From the NCBI GenBank assembly GCA_030247555.1, contig JAOTSD010000004.1:1-64000 (forward strand): a DNA stretch of 64,000 nucleotides, in the 5' to 3' direction. This document shows positions 54,819 through 63,402 of the stretch, one piece after another; the first letter of the stretch is position 1; each line of letters opens with the position of its first letter. A model generated the notes under the pieces. The model saw nothing but the letters and a program-made list of their open reading frames with translations, was not told the DNA's origin and ran no database searches. This stretch comes from Siculibacillus sp. GTDB lineage: Bacteria > Pseudomonadota > Alphaproteobacteria > Rhizobiales > Ancalomicrobiaceae. The position numbers and the translations under genes are program-made.

Positions 54819-55781
54819 ATGAAATTCCGTGAGCGACGCTGGGGGATATCCGAATCGCAGGTGACCCCGGAGCGGCTTCTTCTGTCGCGGCGCGAGTTCC
54901 TCGGGCGCGGCGTCGGCGCAGCCGGTCTGGCGGCCGGGATCGGGCTCGGTGCGGGTCCGGCGATCGGGGCGCAGGCGAGCGGGGGCGCCGCCCTCGCGGC
55001 GGAGCCGAACCCGCGCTTTCGCGTCACCGATCCGCGGACGCCGGAGGCGGAGTTCACGAGCTACAACAATTTCTACGAGTTCGGCTTCACCAAGGACATC
55101 GTGCGGGCGGCGGCGCGGCTGAAGACCTCGCCCTGGCGCATCGTCGTCGACGGCGCCTGTGATCATCCGTTCGAGATCGACGTCGACGATCTGCTGAAGA
55201 AGGTGGCGTTGGAGGAGCGGATCTGTCGGCTGCGCTGCGTCGAAGCCTGGTCGATGGTTGTGCCGTGGGTCGGCTTCCCACTCGCCGAACTGGTGAAGAT
55301 GGCCTCGCCCAAGTCGGACGCCGCCTATCTCAGGATGGAGACCTTCCTCGATCCGAAGATGGCGACGATGCAGTCGGCGCCGCAGTATCCTTGGCCCTAT
55401 GTCGAGGGGCTGACGATCGCCGAAGCGACGAACGAGCTCGCCTTCCTCGCCGTCGGCGCCTACGGGCGGACGCTCGAGAAGCAGAACGGTGCGCCGATCC
55501 GGCTGGTGGTGCCGTGGAAGTACGGGTTCAAGTCGGCGAAGTCGATCACCCGCTTCACCTTCACGGCGAAGCGCCCGGTCACCTTCTGGCAAGAACTGGG
55601 ACCGAGCGAGTACGGCTTCTGGGCCAATGTCAACCCGGAGGTCGCCCATCGCCGCTGGAGCCAGGCTCGCGAGCGCCGCGTCGGCGACGACGAGCGCGTC
55701 CCGACGCTGATGTACAACGGCTACGCCGAAGAGGTGGCCGGGCTCTACGCGGGGCTCGGGAAGGAAAAGTTGTTCATGTGA
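54819..55781 (+). CDS. msrP: Protein-methionine-sulfoxide reductase catalytic subunit MsrP
   Basis: A 320-residue periplasmic molybdopterin enzyme that repairs oxidised methionines in exported proteins. It has a Tat signal (SRREFLGRG then a hydrophobic stretch), the sulfite-oxidase-fold core with molybdenum-ligand Cys in RLRCVEAWSMVVPW, and PWKYGFKSAKSI near residue 240. MoaD/MoaE for its cofactor are encoded at 30.7-31.6 kb. The membrane haem partner MsrQ, normally encoded next to it, is absent here. The start at 54819 is the first Met before the family N-terminus. Confidence 0.94.
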   Translation: MKFRERRWGISESQVTPERLLLSRREFLGRGVGAAGLAAGIGLGAGPAIGAQASGGAALAAEPNPRFRVTDPRTPEAEFTSYNNFYEFGFTKDIVRAAARLKTSPWRIVVDGACDHPFEIDVDDLLKKVALEERICRLRCVEAWSMVVPWVGFPLAELVKMASPKSDAAYLRMETFLDPKMATMQSAPQYPWPYVEGLTIAEATNELAFLAVGAYGRTLEKQNGAPIRLVVPWKYGFKSAKSITRFTFTAKRPVTFWQELGPSEYGFWANVNPEVAHRRWSQARERRVGDDERVPTLMYNGYAEEVAGLYAGLGKEKLFM

Positions 55782-55844
55782 GGCCGGCGAGGGGCCCGGG
55801 TGAGAGAGGAACACCGAATGCCGTGTGCGTCATGACGACGTGAT

Positions 55845-56798
55845 ATGGTCGAGCGTGGCGAAGGCTGGCGGTGCGCATCTGCGATGGAACGGAAAATCTC
55901 GCTCGGTGATCTTCTGCGTGCTCGTCTCTCCGGATCGGATGCGAAGCAGGACGGGATGCATCTGGCGGTCGTCTTCGAAAGCGGCGGGATGAGGAACATC
56001 TCGTCGGGGGGAGTTGTGTCGGAGTTTCAAAAGTTGGGCTTGGCCGGAGCCTTCGATTCGTTCCATGGGTCGTCTTCGGGGGCATGCGTTGCTCTTTATT
56101 TCGCGGCGGGGCGGGCCGAGGACGGTGTGAAGGTGCTCATCGAAGACATCAACAACCGCGATTTTATCAATATTCTGGATCTTTTCGCTGACGAAGCCGT
56201 GGTCAATACTCGGAAAATCGTTCGGGATGTGATTGGAATGCGTCGAAATCCCGAGGCAGATGCGAAGGTCTTGTCTTCCCTTTACGTCGTCGCCACGAGC
56301 TTGAGCAGCGGGCTGCCGGTGCGGTTGTTCGGATTCCAAGGACACTCGGACCTGCTCGATGCGATCGAAGGCACGATGAAGATTCCAAACATTCGAAGGC
56401 GCGGCTTTCACATCGGGAGAGTTGCCTTTGTCGACGGAGGCATATCGGCTCCGATTCCGTTGTTCTCGGCGATCGAGGCCGGGGCGACCCATGTGCTGGT
56501 GATCTGCAATCGAAAGAGGAGCGAATACCGTCCCAAGCCGGTGAAAGCGATCGCCGAGGCTCTGCTTCTGTTGTTGACCTGTGGTGTCACCACGGCGCGC
56601 GAATACCTTCGCGCTCAGAGACGTTTCCGGTTCGAGGGCGCGCCCCCCGGAGTCGATGTCGAATGGGTTCTCATACCGGAAGATTCTCCGGCATTCAGTG
56701 TCATCGAGATTCGCGAGGACAGGCTCCGGTCGAGGCTGCAGATCGGCAAATCGATTGCGCGTGAGTTCCTCGTAAAATGTGGTCTGGCTCCTATTTGA
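55845..56798 (+). CDS. Patatin-like phospholipase
   Basis: A 317-residue protein with a patatin fold: oxyanion strand FESGGMRN (Arg kept, canonical third Gly replaced by Ser-Gly-Gly-Met order), nucleophile Ser in GSSSGA and catalytic Asp in VDGGIS, giving the Ser-Asp dyad. No signal peptide or transmembrane helix. The ATG at 55845 is weakly supported; 55884 is an alternative. GC drops markedly from about 56150 onwards. Its last eight bases overlap the end of the convergent membrane-protein gene at 56791. It would hydrolyse membrane lipids; partner and trigger are unknown. Confidence 0.87.
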   Translation: MVERGEGWRCASAMERKISLGDLLRARLSGSDAKQDGMHLAVVFESGGMRNISSGGVVSEFQKLGLAGAFDSFHGSSSGACVALYFAAGRAEDGVKVLIEDINNRDFINILDLFADEAVVNTRKIVRDVIGMRRNPEADAKVLSSLYVVATSLSSGLPVRLFGFQGHSDLLDAIEGTMKIPNIRRRGFHIGRVAFVDGGISAPIPLFSAIEAGATHVLVICNRKRSEYRPKPVKAIAEALLLLLTCGVTTAREYLRAQRRFRFEGAPPGVDVEWVLIPEDSPAFSVIEIREDRLRSRLQIGKSIAREFLVKCGLAPI

Positions 56799-57291
56799 GT
56801 GCGGAAATCGAAAACACCAAAAAGCAGAGCCACGAAACTCCAAAAATCCAATATATTATCGCAAGAGCCAAATCCGTGGTTATTCCATTTTCTTTTCCTT
56901 CGGAAATAACTCCCATTTCGGTGAAGAGCTTGCCATCGTATTTGTTTTCTATTTGCGAGCAACGCCTTCTGCAATTCTCGAGATGACTGAAATATCTTTT
57001 CTGTGTCAGAGCCGATATGGCGAACATCGCCAGTCCGACGAGTGCGATCGGGATTTCGAAGCTCTTCGGAACGATGTCGAGTTTCGAATCCGGTGCGAAC
57101 CTGGCGGCGATCAGCGCCATCAAGGCGACATTGGCGGTTACGTATTGCTTCAATGTCGAATATCCGACGTCGACGCCCTTGAAGTAGGCATTCGCCGCTT
57201 GTGCGTATTCGACGAGCGCGAACTCAAGCAGATGATTGTTTCGGCTCGACGCGGCTTCATGATCATCGATCGTTTCGGAAGGCATGGTCAT
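56791..57291 (-). CDS. Three-helix membrane protein B of the accessory islet, unknown function
   Basis: A 166-residue protein from the most AT-rich part of the window (56800-57000 is near 40% GC by eye). TM1 at ~41-58, TM2 at ~74-93, then a charged helix with FSHLENCRRRCSQIENKYDGKLF, and TM3 at ~142-163. A leading helix LLEFALVEYAQAANAYFKG precedes TM1. Start could be 57291 or the in-frame ATG at 57354. Layout matches protein A at 54089. Unlike a defence operon it is convergent with the patatin gene. Confidence 0.75.
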   Translation of the reverse strand: MTMPSETIDDHEAASSRNNHLLEFALVEYAQAANAYFKGVDVGYSTLKQYVTANVALMALIAARFAPDSKLDIVPKSFEIPIALVGLAMFAISALTQKRYFSHLENCRRRCSQIENKYDGKLFTEMGVISEGKENGITTDLALAIIYWIFGVSWLCFLVFSISALK

Positions 57292-57439
57292 GTCTCGGGC
57301 TGGTCGGTCGAAAGGCGTTGCCGGTTCTCGGTCTCGCCCCGAACGTTCGATCATTGCGGTTCCGGCGAGACCTCGCCTCTCATCAAGCTCGGCCCGAGGA
57401 CGTTGATCCGAACGGTTTGGAAATTCCGGGCGTCCTTGC

Positions 57440-58396
57440 TCAGTAGGTCCACCGCTCCGCCTTGGCGATGAGGAAGTCGCGGAAGACCTTGACGCGGGCG
57501 GTGTTGCGCATCTCTTCGGGGTAGACGAAGTAGCAGTCGAAGGCCGGCACGTCGGCTTCCGGGATGAGCTGGACGAGATCGCTCTCGGCGTCGACCAGAT
57601 AGTCCGGCAGGAGCGCGATGCCGACCGAGCGCTGCACGGCGCGCTTGATCGCCATGACGTTGTTGATCTTCAGGCAGGGCCGGCGCGGCGCGTTGAGCGG
57701 CCGACCGGCGGTCTCCAGCCAGTTCATGTCGCGCAGATAGACCGGGGCCGACGAGCCGAAGGTGATGATGCGGTGGGTGTCGAGGTCCTCGATGGTCTCG
57801 GGTGCGCCGTGGCGCTTGATGTAGCCGCTCGAGGCGTAGAGGTGGTAGTGGATCGAGAACAGCTTGCGCTGGATCAGGTCCGGCTGCACCGGCTGGCGGA
57901 CGCGCAGCGCCACGTCGGCCTCGCGCATGGCGAGGTCGAGTTCCTGATCGTCGAGGATCAGTTCGAGCTCGACGTCCGGGTAGGTCTCGACGAATTCGTG
58001 GATGCGCGAGGTCAGCCAGGAGGTGCCGAGGCCGACGGTGGTGGTCACGCGCAGGAGGCCCGAGGGCTTCTCGCGCGTCTCGACCAGGCGCGAGCGCGCC
58101 TGTTCGAGCTTGAGCAACACCTCGCGGGCGGTGCGGAAGAGCAACTCGCCCTGCTCGGTGAGGATCAGGCCGCGGGCGTGGCGATGGAAGAGCGGCACGC
58201 CGAGGTCGGTCTCGAGCGCGCTCACCTGACGGCTGACCGCCGACTGGCTCATCTCCAGGTTCTCGCCGGCATGGGTGAAGGACCCGGCGTCGGCGGCGGC
58301 GTGGAAGATCCGCAGTTTGTCCCAGTCCAAGAGCCGTGCCCCCCTTCGTCTCGGTTCCTTCGGCCGCGCTTCGGGTGCGGGTCCGAACGGGTTCAT
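57440..58396 (-). CDS. LysR-family transcriptional regulator
   Basis: A 318-residue LysR-type regulator with an N-terminal winged helix (LRIFHAAADAGSFTHAGENLEMSQSAVSRQVSALE) and a periplasmic-binding-like effector domain. A ~22-residue Pro/Arg-rich extension precedes it. Its start overlaps the trxB stop (ATGA), a conserved alphaproteobacterial pair; target genes are not evident, though thiol/redox genes are plausible. Confidence 0.94.
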   Translation of the reverse strand: MNPFGPAPEARPKEPRRRGARLLDWDKLRIFHAAADAGSFTHAGENLEMSQSAVSRQVSALETDLGVPLFHRHARGLILTEQGELLFRTAREVLLKLEQARSRLVETREKPSGLLRVTTTVGLGTSWLTSRIHEFVETYPDVELELILDDQELDLAMREADVALRVRQPVQPDLIQRKLFSIHYHLYASSGYIKRHGAPETIEDLDTHRIITFGSSAPVYLRDMNWLETAGRPLNAPRRPCLKINNVMAIKRAVQRSVGIALLPDYLVDAESDLVQLIPEADVPAFDCYFVYPEEMRNTARVKVFRDFLIAKAERWTY

Positions 58397-59355
58397 TCGG
58401 CCGCCGCCGCGTGGGCGGTGCCGGCGAGGTACTTCTCGGCTTCCAGCGCCGCCATGCAGCCCATGCCGGCGGCGGTGACCGCTTGGCGGAAGACGTCGTC
58501 GGCGACGTCGCCGGCGGCGAAGACGCCGGGGACGGAGGTCGCGGTCGAATAGGGTGCCGTCCACAGATAGCCCGAGGGCTTCAGCTTCAGTTGCGTCTCG
58601 AAGAGCTCGACCGCCGGCTTGTGGCCGATGGCGACGAACAGCCCATCGCAGGCGAGATCGCGGGTGGTGCCGGTCTTCACGTCGGCGATGCGGGCGCCGG
58701 TGACCGAGGGCGGCATGCCTTCGGTGCCCAGCACCTCGACCAGCGCGGCGTTCCAGATCACCTCGATCTTCGGATGGGCGAAGAGGCGATTCTGGAGGAT
58801 CTTCTCGGCGCGGAACGAGTCGCGGCGGTGGACCACGGTCACCTTGGAGGCGTGGTTGGTGAGGTAGAGCGCCTCCTCGACGGCGGAATTGCCGCCGCCG
58901 ATCACCACGACCTCCTTGCCGCGGTAGAAGAAGCCGTCGCAGGTGGCGCAGGCGGAGACGCCGTAGCCGCGGAACTTCTCCTCGGTCGGGATCCCCAGCC
59001 AGCGCGCCTGGGCGCCGGTGGCGATGATCAGCACGTCGCAGGTCCAGGTGTCGCCGCCGTCGCAGGAGAGCGTGAGGGGCCGCTTCGACAGATCGGCGGA
59101 AGTGACGGTGTCGTAGACGAGATTCGTGCCGCAGTGTTCGGCCTGCAGGCGCATCTGTTCGACCAGCCAAGGGCCTTGGATCGGCTCGGCGAAGCCCGGA
59201 TAGTTCTCGACCTCGGTGGTGACCGTCAGTTGGCCGCCGAGCTGGATGCCGGCGATGAGGGTCGGCTCCAACATGGCGCGGGCGGCGTAGATCGCGGCGG
59301 TGTAGCCGGCCGGACCGGAACCGATGATCAGGACGCGGGCATGCTTCTGCGACAT
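58393..59355 (-). CDS. trxB: Thioredoxin-disulfide reductase
   Basis: A 320-residue FAD/NADPH flavoenzyme that reduces thioredoxin. FAD motif IIGSGPAGYTAAIYAARA, redox-active CATCDG, NADPH motif IGGGNSAVEEALYL and C-terminal FAAGDVAD are all present. Length standard. It is the first gene of trxB-lysR. It supplies the thiol system that many redox proteins in this region need. Confidence 0.97.
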   Translation of the reverse strand: MSQKHARVLIIGSGPAGYTAAIYAARAMLEPTLIAGIQLGGQLTVTTEVENYPGFAEPIQGPWLVEQMRLQAEHCGTNLVYDTVTSADLSKRPLTLSCDGGDTWTCDVLIIATGAQARWLGIPTEEKFRGYGVSACATCDGFFYRGKEVVVIGGGNSAVEEALYLTNHASKVTVVHRRDSFRAEKILQNRLFAHPKIEVIWNAALVEVLGTEGMPPSVTGARIADVKTGTTRDLACDGLFVAIGHKPAVELFETQLKLKPSGYLWTAPYSTATSVPGVFAAGDVADDVFRQAVTAAGMGCMAALEAEKYLAGTAHAAAAE

Positions 59356-59449
59356 GGGAGACCTTCTTCGACGTTCGTACGGCGTATAACTCCCATATAG
59401 TCGAAGAAGGGCCGGCTCCCCAAGGGGGGCGGCGAGAAATCCTGCTTTC

Positions 59450-60334
59450 TCACAGCCATTTACGATGGGCCCACATCCACTGGCCGGGAAGTTCGCGGAT
59501 CCACTCCTCCCAGACGGCGTGGATGGCCCGGGTCAGGGCGGCGACATCGGCCTCTGCGTCGGCGGTGCGGGGGACGTCGAGCCAGCGACCCTCGATGCGG
59601 AAATGCGCGCCCTCGGTGCGGACGGTGCGGCCGATGAAGAGCGGCAGGCCGAGACGGCGGGCGAGTATCGCGGGGAACGGCATGGCGCGGGCGGGACGGC
59701 CGAAGAAGTCGACGCCGATGGCGGTGCGGTCGGTCTGGTCGGCGATGATCGCCAGCACCGAGCCGGCGCGGGCGATCGAGCGCAGCTTCACCGCAATGCC
59801 TTGTTGGCGACCGATCAGTCCGCCGGGATAGAGCGGCTCGCGGCGCGCCCGGAGCCAGTCCTCGACGTGAGGGTTGGAGAGCGGTTTGTAGAGTGCCTTG
59901 GTCTCGAAGCCGGCCCGGAGCAGGGGCAGCGAGACGACCTCCCAGTTGCCGGTGTGGAGCGAGACGAAGACGGCGCCGCCGGCGGCCTTCGCCAGTTCCT
60001 CGGCCGGAACGGCGCAGGCGACGCGCTCGGGTTCGGCGAGGAGGCGGGGGAGGAGGATGGTCTCGGCGGCGGTGCGGCCGAGGTTCTCCCACATGTCGGC
60101 GAGGATGCGCCGGCGCTCGGCGGGCGTGAGTTCCGGCAGGGCGAGGGCCAGGTGGGCGTCGGCGCGGGCGTGGCGACGGTTGAACGGCGCGAGGAGACGC
60201 CAGCACCGACCCATGAGGGCGGAGGCGCGGTCGAGGCCGAGCGCGCCGAGCAGAGCGGCCACCAGGCGCAACCCGACATGTTCGAGGCGCCAGGATATGC
60301 GGCGGCGGAAGGAGGGTGCGGATTCGTCGGACAT
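59450..60334 (-). CDS. Lipid A biosynthesis acyltransferase, LpxL/HtrB-like
   Basis: A 294-residue membrane-anchored lysophospholipid-type acyltransferase. An N-terminal helix is followed by the catalytic HTGNWE motif (H-x4-E) near residue 130 and the DQTDRTAIGVDFFGRPA block. It should add a secondary acyl chain to lipid A or a related lipid. The ATG at 60334 gives MSDESAPSF; 60367 is an alternative adding 11 residues. Divergent from a glycosyltransferase-like gene. Confidence 0.9.
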   Translation of the reverse strand: MSDESAPSFRRRISWRLEHVGLRLVAALLGALGLDRASALMGRCWRLLAPFNRRHARADAHLALALPELTPAERRRILADMWENLGRTAAETILLPRLLAEPERVACAVPAEELAKAAGGAVFVSLHTGNWEVVSLPLLRAGFETKALYKPLSNPHVEDWLRARREPLYPGGLIGRQQGIAVKLRSIARAGSVLAIIADQTDRTAIGVDFFGRPARAMPFPAILARRLGLPLFIGRTVRTEGAHFRIEGRWLDVPRTADAEADVAALTRAIHAVWEEWIRELPGQWMWAHRKWL

Positions 60335-60522
60335 GATCACGACCGGACTGCGTCGAGGGGTCGGCATAACGAATGACGACGCCGCAGGGAAGGGCCGAAG
60401 CGGCGCGGGGGGCGGAAAAGCGGCCGACCCGGGCCGGAAGCCGCCGCCGTCCCGGGTATCGGCCGACGTTCGGCCGTGCTAGGAAGCCGGCCTTCGTCCC
60501 GATCGAGGTCCGCGAAAGCCGC

Positions 60523-61320
60523 ATGTCCACCCCGCCGAACGCTCCGGTCAACGTCGTCTGCATCAAGTGGGGGGAAAAATACCCCGCCTACTACGTCAAC
60601 CGGCTCTTCCGCGGGGTCTCGCGCTTCCTCGCGCGGCCGTTCCGCTTTCTCTGCTTCACCGAACGGCCGGAAGGCCTGGTGGAGGGAATCGAGGTGCATC
60701 CGCTTCCCGTGGAGCCCTTCGAGGCGGAGATCGTCGCGGCGATGAACCGCGAAGGCCGAAAGGGTGCCTGGCGCAAGGTGTCGTTGTTCCGCCCCGGCCT
60801 CGCCGGCATGGTGGGCCCGGTGCTCGGCTTCGACATCGACGTGGTGGTGACCGGGCCGCTCGACGACCTCGTCGACTTCGCCCCCGACAAGGTCTGCATG
60901 CGGCGCGAATGGCGCTACGAGAGGCGCGGCAAGCAGGGCGGCCACGGCTCGGTCTTCCTGTTCGACCCGGCGAAACATCCGTTCCTCTACGAGGAGTTCG
61001 CCGCCGATCCGGCCGGCTCGGTGGCGGCCCACAAGGGCTCGGAGCAGTACTACACGTCGATGACGGCGCTGCGCCACGGGGCTCTCGAATATTGGCCGGG
61101 CGAATGGATCTCGTCGTTCAAGCGCGATGCGATGCGGCCTTTCCCGTTCAACCACGTCCAGGAACCGCGACTGCCGGCGACCTGTCGGGTGATGTGTTTC
61201 CATGGCACGCCGAAGATGGAAGAGGCGCTGGAGGGTTGGAAGAATCTGAGGCGCGGCACCAAGCCGGCGACCTGGCTCGCCCGCGACTGGTTGTGGGGCG
61301 AGGAACCGGCGCGGGGCTGA
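60523..61320 (+). CDS. Glycosyltransferase-like protein
   Basis: A 265-residue protein with a GT-A outline: N-terminal NVVCIKWGEKYPAYYVNRLFRG, then RFLCFTERPEG and a DxD-like VLGFDIDVVVTGPLDDL metal/nucleotide motif near residue 105. A basic central part (RREWRYERRGKQGGHG) and FHGTPKMEEAL C-terminal block are typical of a rhizobial family of uncharacterised glycosyltransferases. Acceptor unknown. Start 60523 is the first Met before the conserved N-terminus. Confidence 0.82.
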   Translation: MSTPPNAPVNVVCIKWGEKYPAYYVNRLFRGVSRFLARPFRFLCFTERPEGLVEGIEVHPLPVEPFEAEIVAAMNREGRKGAWRKVSLFRPGLAGMVGPVLGFDIDVVVTGPLDDLVDFAPDKVCMRREWRYERRGKQGGHGSVFLFDPAKHPFLYEEFAADPAGSVAAHKGSEQYYTSMTALRHGALEYWPGEWISSFKRDAMRPFPFNHVQEPRLPATCRVMCFHGTPKMEEALEGWKNLRRGTKPATWLARDWLWGEEPARG

Positions 61321-61351
61321 TCGGCTTCCGGCACCGCTCCCGGGCTACGGT

Positions 61352-62122
61352 TCAGGGCCGGGTCGCGACCAGTATGCGGCCCTTGTGGAAATACTCTACG
61401 GCGAAGCCGGCGGCCCTGAGCAGCGGTTCGCATTCGGCCGCCGTCGACTTGCCGTTGCGCTCCGGGCTGACGTCGATGACCACCTTGCGGGTGATCGGCA
61501 GGATGCGCTCGGAGCCGCGCAGCATCTCCGGCTCGGCGCCTTCGGTGTCGCATTTGATGACGTCGACCCTGGTCACGCCGAGCGACAGGATGAAGTCGTC
61601 GAGGCGCTTCACCGGCACGGTGTACTTGTCCGACCAGTGTTCGGGCTCGATCAGCGAACTGTCGGCGCCTTCCGGGAAGGCCCAGAAGGTCGCCTCGCCA
61701 TCATGGTCGGACACCGCGAACTGAAAGCCGCGGGCATTGGGGAAGGCGGCGGTGTTGTTGCTCCAGGCGCGGAAGTTCAGCCGATCCGGCTCGACCGCGA
61801 TCACGTCGGCGCCGCGGGTCGCGGCATAGAGGGTGAACTCGCCGACGTTGGCGCCGATGTCGAGCACCGTGTCGCCGGGCGAGACGGTGAAGCGGGCCTC
61901 GGCGCCGTAACGGCGGGCGACGCGCGCGAGACGCTCGTCCCAGCCCCAGGAATAGAGCCGGATGCGGCGCGGGGCGACGAACCACAGCGTCCGGCCGTCG
62001 GCGAAAGTGGCGGTCATCAGTCCGTCCTTCGCGGCGATCACGCGGCGCTTCAGGCCGAAGAGGCCGAGGCGGGCGACGAGGTCATGGAGGACCGTCCAGA
62101 AGAAGCTGCGCAAGGCGGACAT
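61352..62122 (-). CDS. FkbM-family methyltransferase
   Basis: A 256-residue SAM-dependent methyltransferase. Motif I is VLDIGANVGEFTLYA, followed by VIAVEPDRLNFR and VDVIKCDTEGAEPEMLRG, the FkbM signature. These enzymes O-methylate sugars or polyketides; next to glycan genes it may modify surface polysaccharide. It is convergent with the glycosyltransferase gene at 60523. Confidence 0.92.
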   Translation of the reverse strand: MSALRSFFWTVLHDLVARLGLFGLKRRVIAAKDGLMTATFADGRTLWFVAPRRIRLYSWGWDERLARVARRYGAEARFTVSPGDTVLDIGANVGEFTLYAATRGADVIAVEPDRLNFRAWSNNTAAFPNARGFQFAVSDHDGEATFWAFPEGADSSLIEPEHWSDKYTVPVKRLDDFILSLGVTRVDVIKCDTEGAEPEMLRGSERILPITRKVVIDVSPERNGKSTAAECEPLLRAAGFAVEYFHKGRILVATRP

Positions 62123-62364
62123 TCGGTACTTTCTCGATGCGGCGCGCGACCCGAGCGTGGCGGGGCGTGGCGGGGCGACCGTCGGCGGTCCCTCGGCGAA
62201 GGGCCGGCGCGGCGGGCGCCGGAGGGACCTCGGAGCCGCCGTGGCGGCGGCGGTATTTATCCGGGCGGGGAGGTCGAGCGCAAGGCCGGGGCAGGCGAGG
62301 CTGGAAGGCAGCGGCGGTTTCGTCTAGACGAAGGCGTCCGCGAAGCCATCCGACGGAGCCGGCC

Positions 62365-63402
62365 CTGAAGATCCTCGTCCTCCTCATCGACAAACCGGGT
62401 CATCGGCATCAGGCCGAGGGCGTCGCCCTGTCGATCGCGAGGCTGGCACCGGTCGAGCGCCTGGCCGTGGAGGTTCGACCGCGCTGGTTCGCCTTCCCGG
62501 CGCTGCGCCGCGCCGCACTGTCGCTGGCGCGCGCCGCCTCGCCGGCTGCGATGCTGCGCCTCGTCTACGGCATCGACCCGTCGGCGCTGGCGCGACCCGA
62601 CGCGATCGTCGGATCGGGGCGGCCGGCGGTCGCGCCGGGGATCCTGCTCGCCCGCCACTTCGGCGTGCCGTACGTCTTCGCCGGGCTCGCCGACGGCATG
62701 GCCGAGGCGGTCGAGATCGACCTCATGCTGGTCAGCGTGAAGCGCTTCGAGAGCGCGACGAACGCGATCTTCACGCCGGTGCCGTCGCTGGTCGCACCCG
62801 ACCGGCTGCCGGCGCCGCGCGACCCCTCCGATCCGCGCGGGCTCGCCGGCGCCTCGATCGGCCTGCTGCTCGGCGGCGACGCCCATTCCCATCGCTTCGA
62901 CGAAGCCGATTGGCGCGACCTCGCCCGGCTGGTGCGCGATACGCGCGAGCGGGCGGGCGTGCGCTGGTGGGTGACCAACTCGCGACGTACCGGCGATGTC
63001 GGCGGCCGCATCTTCGCGGCGCTGGCCGAGGAGGGCGTCGTCGAGCGCTTCGTCGACTGGCGCGACCCGGGCTCGGGCACGGTCGCCGACATCTTCGCCG
63101 CGGACCTCCTCATGGTTACCGAGGATTCGGTGTCGATGATGTCGGAAGCCGTGGCGGCGCAGCGGCGCGTGGTGGCGTTGCGGCCGCGGCGGTTCGAGGC
63201 GACGCTGGTCGACGACATCGTCGCGACGTTGGTCGACGGCGGGGCGATGGCGGTGCTGCCGATCGCCGGGAGCGGGGCGGAGGATCTTCTCGGCGCCTTC
63301 GGCCGGCTGGAACCGGTGACGACGGATCATCGCGATACGATCGCGGCGGCGGTGCGGGCGCGGCTGCCGGCGCTTTTCGCGTCCGCCGAGGTGCGGCGAT
63401 GA
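62365..63402 (+). CDS. ELM1/GtrOC1-like putative nucleoside-diphosphate-sugar epimerase or glycosyltransferase
   Basis: A 345-residue protein of the mitochondrial-fission ELM1 family, which in bacteria groups with glycosyltransferases. Family-like sequence begins at KILVLLIDKPGHRHQAEGVAL; GLLLGGDAHSHRF and VTEDSVSMMSEA are typical later motifs. No ATG, GTG or TTG codon precedes the first conserved residues nearby. A CTG at 62365 preceded by ACGGAG seven bases upstream is the best start; the nearest ATG (62137) would add 76 Arg/Gly-rich residues. It overlaps the acyltransferase gene by ATGA. Confidence 0.82.
   Translation: MKILVLLIDKPGHRHQAEGVALSIARLAPVERLAVEVRPRWFAFPALRRAALSLARAASPAAMLRLVYGIDPSALARPDAIVGSGRPAVAPGILLARHFGVPYVFAGLADGMAEAVEIDLMLVSVKRFESATNAIFTPVPSLVAPDRLPAPRDPSDPRGLAGASIGLLLGGDAHSHRFDEADWRDLARLVRDTRERAGVRWWVTNSRRTGDVGGRIFAALAEEGVVERFVDWRDPGSGTVADIFAADLLMVTEDSVSMMSEAVAAQRRVVALRPRRFEATLVDDIVATLVDGGAMAVLPIAGSGAEDLLGAFGRLEPVTTDHRDTIAAAVRARLPALFASAEVRR

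Noticed and set aside
54089..57291. CBASS-type defence system (patatin effector)
   Set aside because: No cyclic-oligonucleotide synthase, Cap2/Cap3 or HORMA/TRIP13 genes are present, and the lipase and membrane protein B are convergent.
62137..62364. N-terminal extension of the ELM1-like protein from the ATG at 62137
   Set aside because: The added residues are Arg/Gly-rich, non-conserved in character and lie in the promoter space shared with the divergent FkbM gene.
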